Of a stretch of 33,951 nucleotides of DNA, positions 32,471 to 33,951 are shown piece by piece; the stretch's first letter is position 1, and every line of letters starts with the position of its first letter. The DNA lies in the NCBI GenBank assembly GCA_029987245.1, contig DALTWG010000010.1, positions 1-33,951 of the forward strand, read 5' to 3'. The DNA is from Methanocorpusculum sp. Its GTDB lineage: Archaea > Halobacteriota > Methanomicrobia > Methanomicrobiales > Methanocorpusculaceae. The position numbers and the translations under genes are program-made. The notes beneath the pieces are model-generated. The model searched no databases and was not told where the DNA came from. It saw only the letters and a list, made by a program, of their open reading frames with translations.

Positions 32471-32670
32471 TTATCGAGGAAAAGCGAAAGCGCCATCCGA
32501 TGCAAAAAGAAGCCGATGCCGAGGCAGCCTGCTGGTACTGTTTCGGACTTGATGATGAATGGGACACAGGATACCCTCTTGCAATTCAGATTCGAAAAGA
32601 AATCGAGTATGCCCCCGGGCTCACAATAGAAGATGATGAAGAGTCGCTTGAGGCGACAATCATTCCCTGA
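32467..32670 (+). CDS. Small hypothetical protein, possible 3' half of a frameshifted gene
   Basis: 67 residues from a GTG at 32467 that overlaps the TGA of the previous ORF (GTGA). It contains KEADAEAACWYCFGLDDEWD, with two Cys in CWYC, and an acidic C-terminus. The GTG lies in the 3' arm of a 7-bp hairpin (CGCACGG/CCGTGTG, 32451-32469), which would hide the start. No family is recognised. Its 3' end overlaps the convergent gene at 32660 by 11 bp. Confidence 0.55.
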   Translation: MIIEEKRKRHPMQKEADAEAACWYCFGLDDEWDTGYPLAIQIRKEIEYAPGLTIEDDEESLEATIIP

Positions 32671-33175
32671 TTATCTTTCCCTCTTCTGTTTTTTCAATCA
32701 CGTATTCTAAAGAGAACCGCACGTGTTCGAGCGTTAGTCCCGGGCGCGGATTTTCTATAACCAGGCATCCGTTTTCAGAATACAGAACCATTCCGGTCAG
32801 TTCATCCGCTGAACAGAGAATGTTCTGCTCTGCGTGTGTCCCGCGCGCTGAATCGCAGGTGAGTTCAATGTGGTCGTTTGCGGAAATAACATACGGCAGG
32901 CATCCTGCTGCTGCGTGGTTTTCCGGAAGAGCTACAATAGGGAAATGATGCGTGCGCACCTGTTCTAAAAGATAGAGCGCAGGCAGAATTTCTCCTCCTG
33001 CGGTCGCAGAAACGGCGATAATATCATCAGGATACATTCCCTGCACCAGTTCGCCGTCTTTGGTTTCAATCAGGAGCGGGAACTTTTTTCCCGCGCGGGC
33101 GGCAAGCAGAAATGAAGAGTGTCCTCTGATGAGAATGTATGCGTCATCCCACGGGATGAAAAGTGATTCAACCAT
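32660..33175 (-). CDS. Unrecognised 171-residue soluble protein
   Basis: A mixed alpha/beta protein with start MVESLFIPWDDAYILIRGHS. It contains EHAEQNILCS-like residues (RGTHAEQNILCSADELTGMV) and no membrane segment. I do not recognise the family. The balanced composition, steady coding pattern and immediate junction with the zinc-ribbon gene (stop at 33176-33178, start at 33175) support a real gene in a two-gene unit. Confidence 0.65.
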   Translation of the reverse strand: MVESLFIPWDDAYILIRGHSSFLLAARAGKKFPLLIETKDGELVQGMYPDDIIAVSATAGGEILPALYLLEQVRTHHFPIVALPENHAAAGCLPYVISANDHIELTCDSARGTHAEQNILCSADELTGMVLYSENGCLVIENPRPGLTLEHVRFSLEYVIEKTEEGKIIRE

Positions 33176-33334
33176 TTAGATTTCGGTTACGTCTTCAGAC
33201 TGACACGTGGGACACATCGGGTGTTTTCCAAGGCCCGTAAATGTCGCGCCGCATTCATTGCATTTGTATTTCTTTCCTTTTCCTTTCAGCGGGTCGTTTA
33301 AATCGACCTCAACCGGTCCTCCAGCCGAGCACAT
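33176..33334 (-). CDS. Small zinc-ribbon protein
   Basis: 52 residues. KYKCNECGATFTGLGKHPMC and PMCPTCQSEDVTEI give a rubrerythrin-like zinc ribbon with two CxxC pairs. The ATG at 33334 is chosen over a longer reading from 33391 because a TATA box at 33356-33364 is centred 26 bp before it, which predicts a leaderless mRNA starting there. It is followed at once by the 171-residue protein gene. The role may be protein or nucleic acid binding; not determined. Confidence 0.75.
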   Translation of the reverse strand: MCSAGGPVEVDLNDPLKGKGKKYKCNECGATFTGLGKHPMCPTCQSEDVTEI

Positions 33335-33355
33335 ACTATTTAGATTGGTGCAAAA

Positions 33356-33364
33356 CCATATAAA
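33356..33364 (-). promoter_or_regulatory. TATA box of the zinc-ribbon gene
   Basis: The minus strand reads TTTATATGG, centred 26 bp before the ATG at 33334, the spacing of a leaderless archaeal gene. Confidence 0.6.
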
Positions 33365-33383
33365 CATTCGGGATTTGGCGGCG

Positions 33384-33488
33384 TTGCCCAAAAATTAGAT
33401 TTTGACTAAACTTATTGTTTTGATTAAACTGTGTTTTGCCCAAAAATAAAAATCGTTTGCCCAAAAAATCAATTTTGACTAAAATTTA
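33384..33488. repeat. AT-rich degenerate direct repeats
   Basis: Two copies of a unit of about 30 bp lie at 33384-33414 and 33457-33488. Each starts TTGCCCAAAAA and continues with ATTTTGACTAAA. Between them are a diverged half, TTTTGATTAAACT (about 33418-33430), and a third TTGCCCAAAAAT (about 33436-33447). The block lies between the end of the AT-rich gene at 33502 and the zinc-ribbon promoter. It could be a set of regulator sites or a decayed mobile-element end. The spacing is irregular, so it is not a CRISPR array. Confidence 0.6.
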
Positions 33489-33501
33489 AAAAAGTAAGTA
33501 A

Positions 33502-33762
33502 TTATTTGCGCACTCCGCGTTTAACAGTCCGTATCTTTTTTACAGGACTTGCTCTTAAAGTATTATCTTCTTTTATCTCGTTATACAAGTTTTTCAAATA
33601 CCCTGCCCCACCATTGAAACCATCTGCAACACCTGAAAAATAAGAGGATTCGATACGATTCTTCGAATATTTTTCATGTGCTTTTAACTTATACGCTTTT
33701 GAAATATTTTCAAGTTCTTCATATGTTTTTTTAATTTGGCTAAGAATTTGAGTTTTAGTCAT
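33502..33762 (-). CDS. Hypothetical AT-rich protein, possibly acquired
   Basis: 86 residues, Lys- and Asn-rich, with a helical N-terminal half (ILSQIKKTYEELENISKAYK) and a very basic C-terminus (ASPVKKIRTVKRGVRK). The gene is markedly more AT-rich than the rest of the window and is bordered by AT-rich repeats, which fits a gene of viral or plasmid origin. A TATA-like TTTTATTTAC lies about 25-33 bp before the ATG, with AGACGTCT between them. No family is recognised. Confidence 0.55.
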   Translation of the reverse strand: MTKTQILSQIKKTYEELENISKAYKLKAHEKYSKNRIESSYFSGVADGFNGGAGYLKNLYNEIKEDNTLRASPVKKIRTVKRGVRK

Positions 33763-33951
33763 AGATAATATACAAGACGTCTGTAAATAAAAACCTAATC
33801 CTTATCCAATAATTTTAGTAATTTGAATAAATTAGAGTCAGTAATACAAACATAATTTCAAAAATAAATGTAAAACAATATAAAGAACAAAATCAGTATG
33901 CGCGGCATCCAGATTCTCATTATCAGAGCATTATTTCAAAAACACAACAGT
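33763..33951. other. AT-rich end of window, no gene seen
   Basis: Apart from the promoter of the gene ending at 33762 there is no coding pattern, RNA gene or clear inverted repeat. The composition stays AT-rich until about 33895 and then becomes more balanced, which may mark the far edge of an inserted segment. Confidence 0.4.

Noticed and set aside
33384..33488. CRISPR array
   Set aside because: Repeat copies are degenerate and unevenly spaced, with no uniform spacers and no cas genes in the window.

Overview
The window is archaeal and fits a mesophilic methanogen of the Methanomicrobiales, possibly a Methanocorpusculum-like organism. The reasons are an F420-dependent methylene-tetrahydromethanopterin dehydrogenase (Mtd), a Tfx-type regulator, a CetZ tubulin, archaeal ribosomal proteins L7Ae, S28e and L24e, an archaeal-type IleRS, TATA-box promoters and several probably leaderless genes. 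The genus is an inference from gene content; no database was searched. Most of the window is ordinary chromosome. The last 0.6 kb is clearly more AT-rich.

Layout. 1-55: the tail of ribosomal protein L12 (P1). 119-3110 (minus): an orphan C-terminal surface-protein anchor, then a MATE exporter and two DUF4013 membrane proteins, preceded by a strongly structured leader or small RNA. 3390-4923: a Tfx-like regulator divergent from mtd, with overlapping palindromes in the mtd leader. 5021-6202: an MFS transporter. 6281-8544 (minus): cetZ, then a secreted membrane-anchored protein. 8545-8846: non-coding and structured. 8847-14515: FAD oxidoreductase, GT2 glycosyltransferase, AglD-like membrane protein, DUF2298 membrane protein and a second GT2, a likely envelope glycan or glycolipid locus. 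14648-15881: rpl7ae-rps28e-rpl24e-ndk, with a possible kink-turn in the leader. 15921-17243 (minus): a glutaredoxin/thioredoxin-reductase fusion. 17377-20574: ileS. 20667-21994 (minus): two CpXC zinc-binding paralogues. 22112-22193: tRNA-Leu(UAG). 22221-23224: a hypothetical gene and an ACT-domain regulator.

23238-31688 (minus) is a tetrapyrrole operon with every step from glutamyl-tRNA to sirohydrochlorin: hemA fused to a precorrin-2 dehydrogenase-like domain, hemL, hemB, hemC, hemD and cobA. In a methanogen this feeds coenzyme F430, cobamides and siroheme. Adenine deaminase and two small genes lie directly upstream on the same strand and may belong to it.

31759-33951: an iron-sulfur flavoprotein, a small gene that looks frameshifted, a conserved-looking unknown protein, a zinc-ribbon protein, an AT-rich block of degenerate repeats and an AT-rich orphan gene.

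The best leads for undescribed biology are the structured leader of the DUF4013/MATE genes, the redox fusion in which both active sites lack the second cysteine, the HemA fusion whose dehydrogenase half lacks its expected aspartate, the CetZ operon partner with a short cytoplasmic tail, and the two leader elements at mtd and rpl7ae. No CRISPR array, rRNA gene or insertion sequence was seen.
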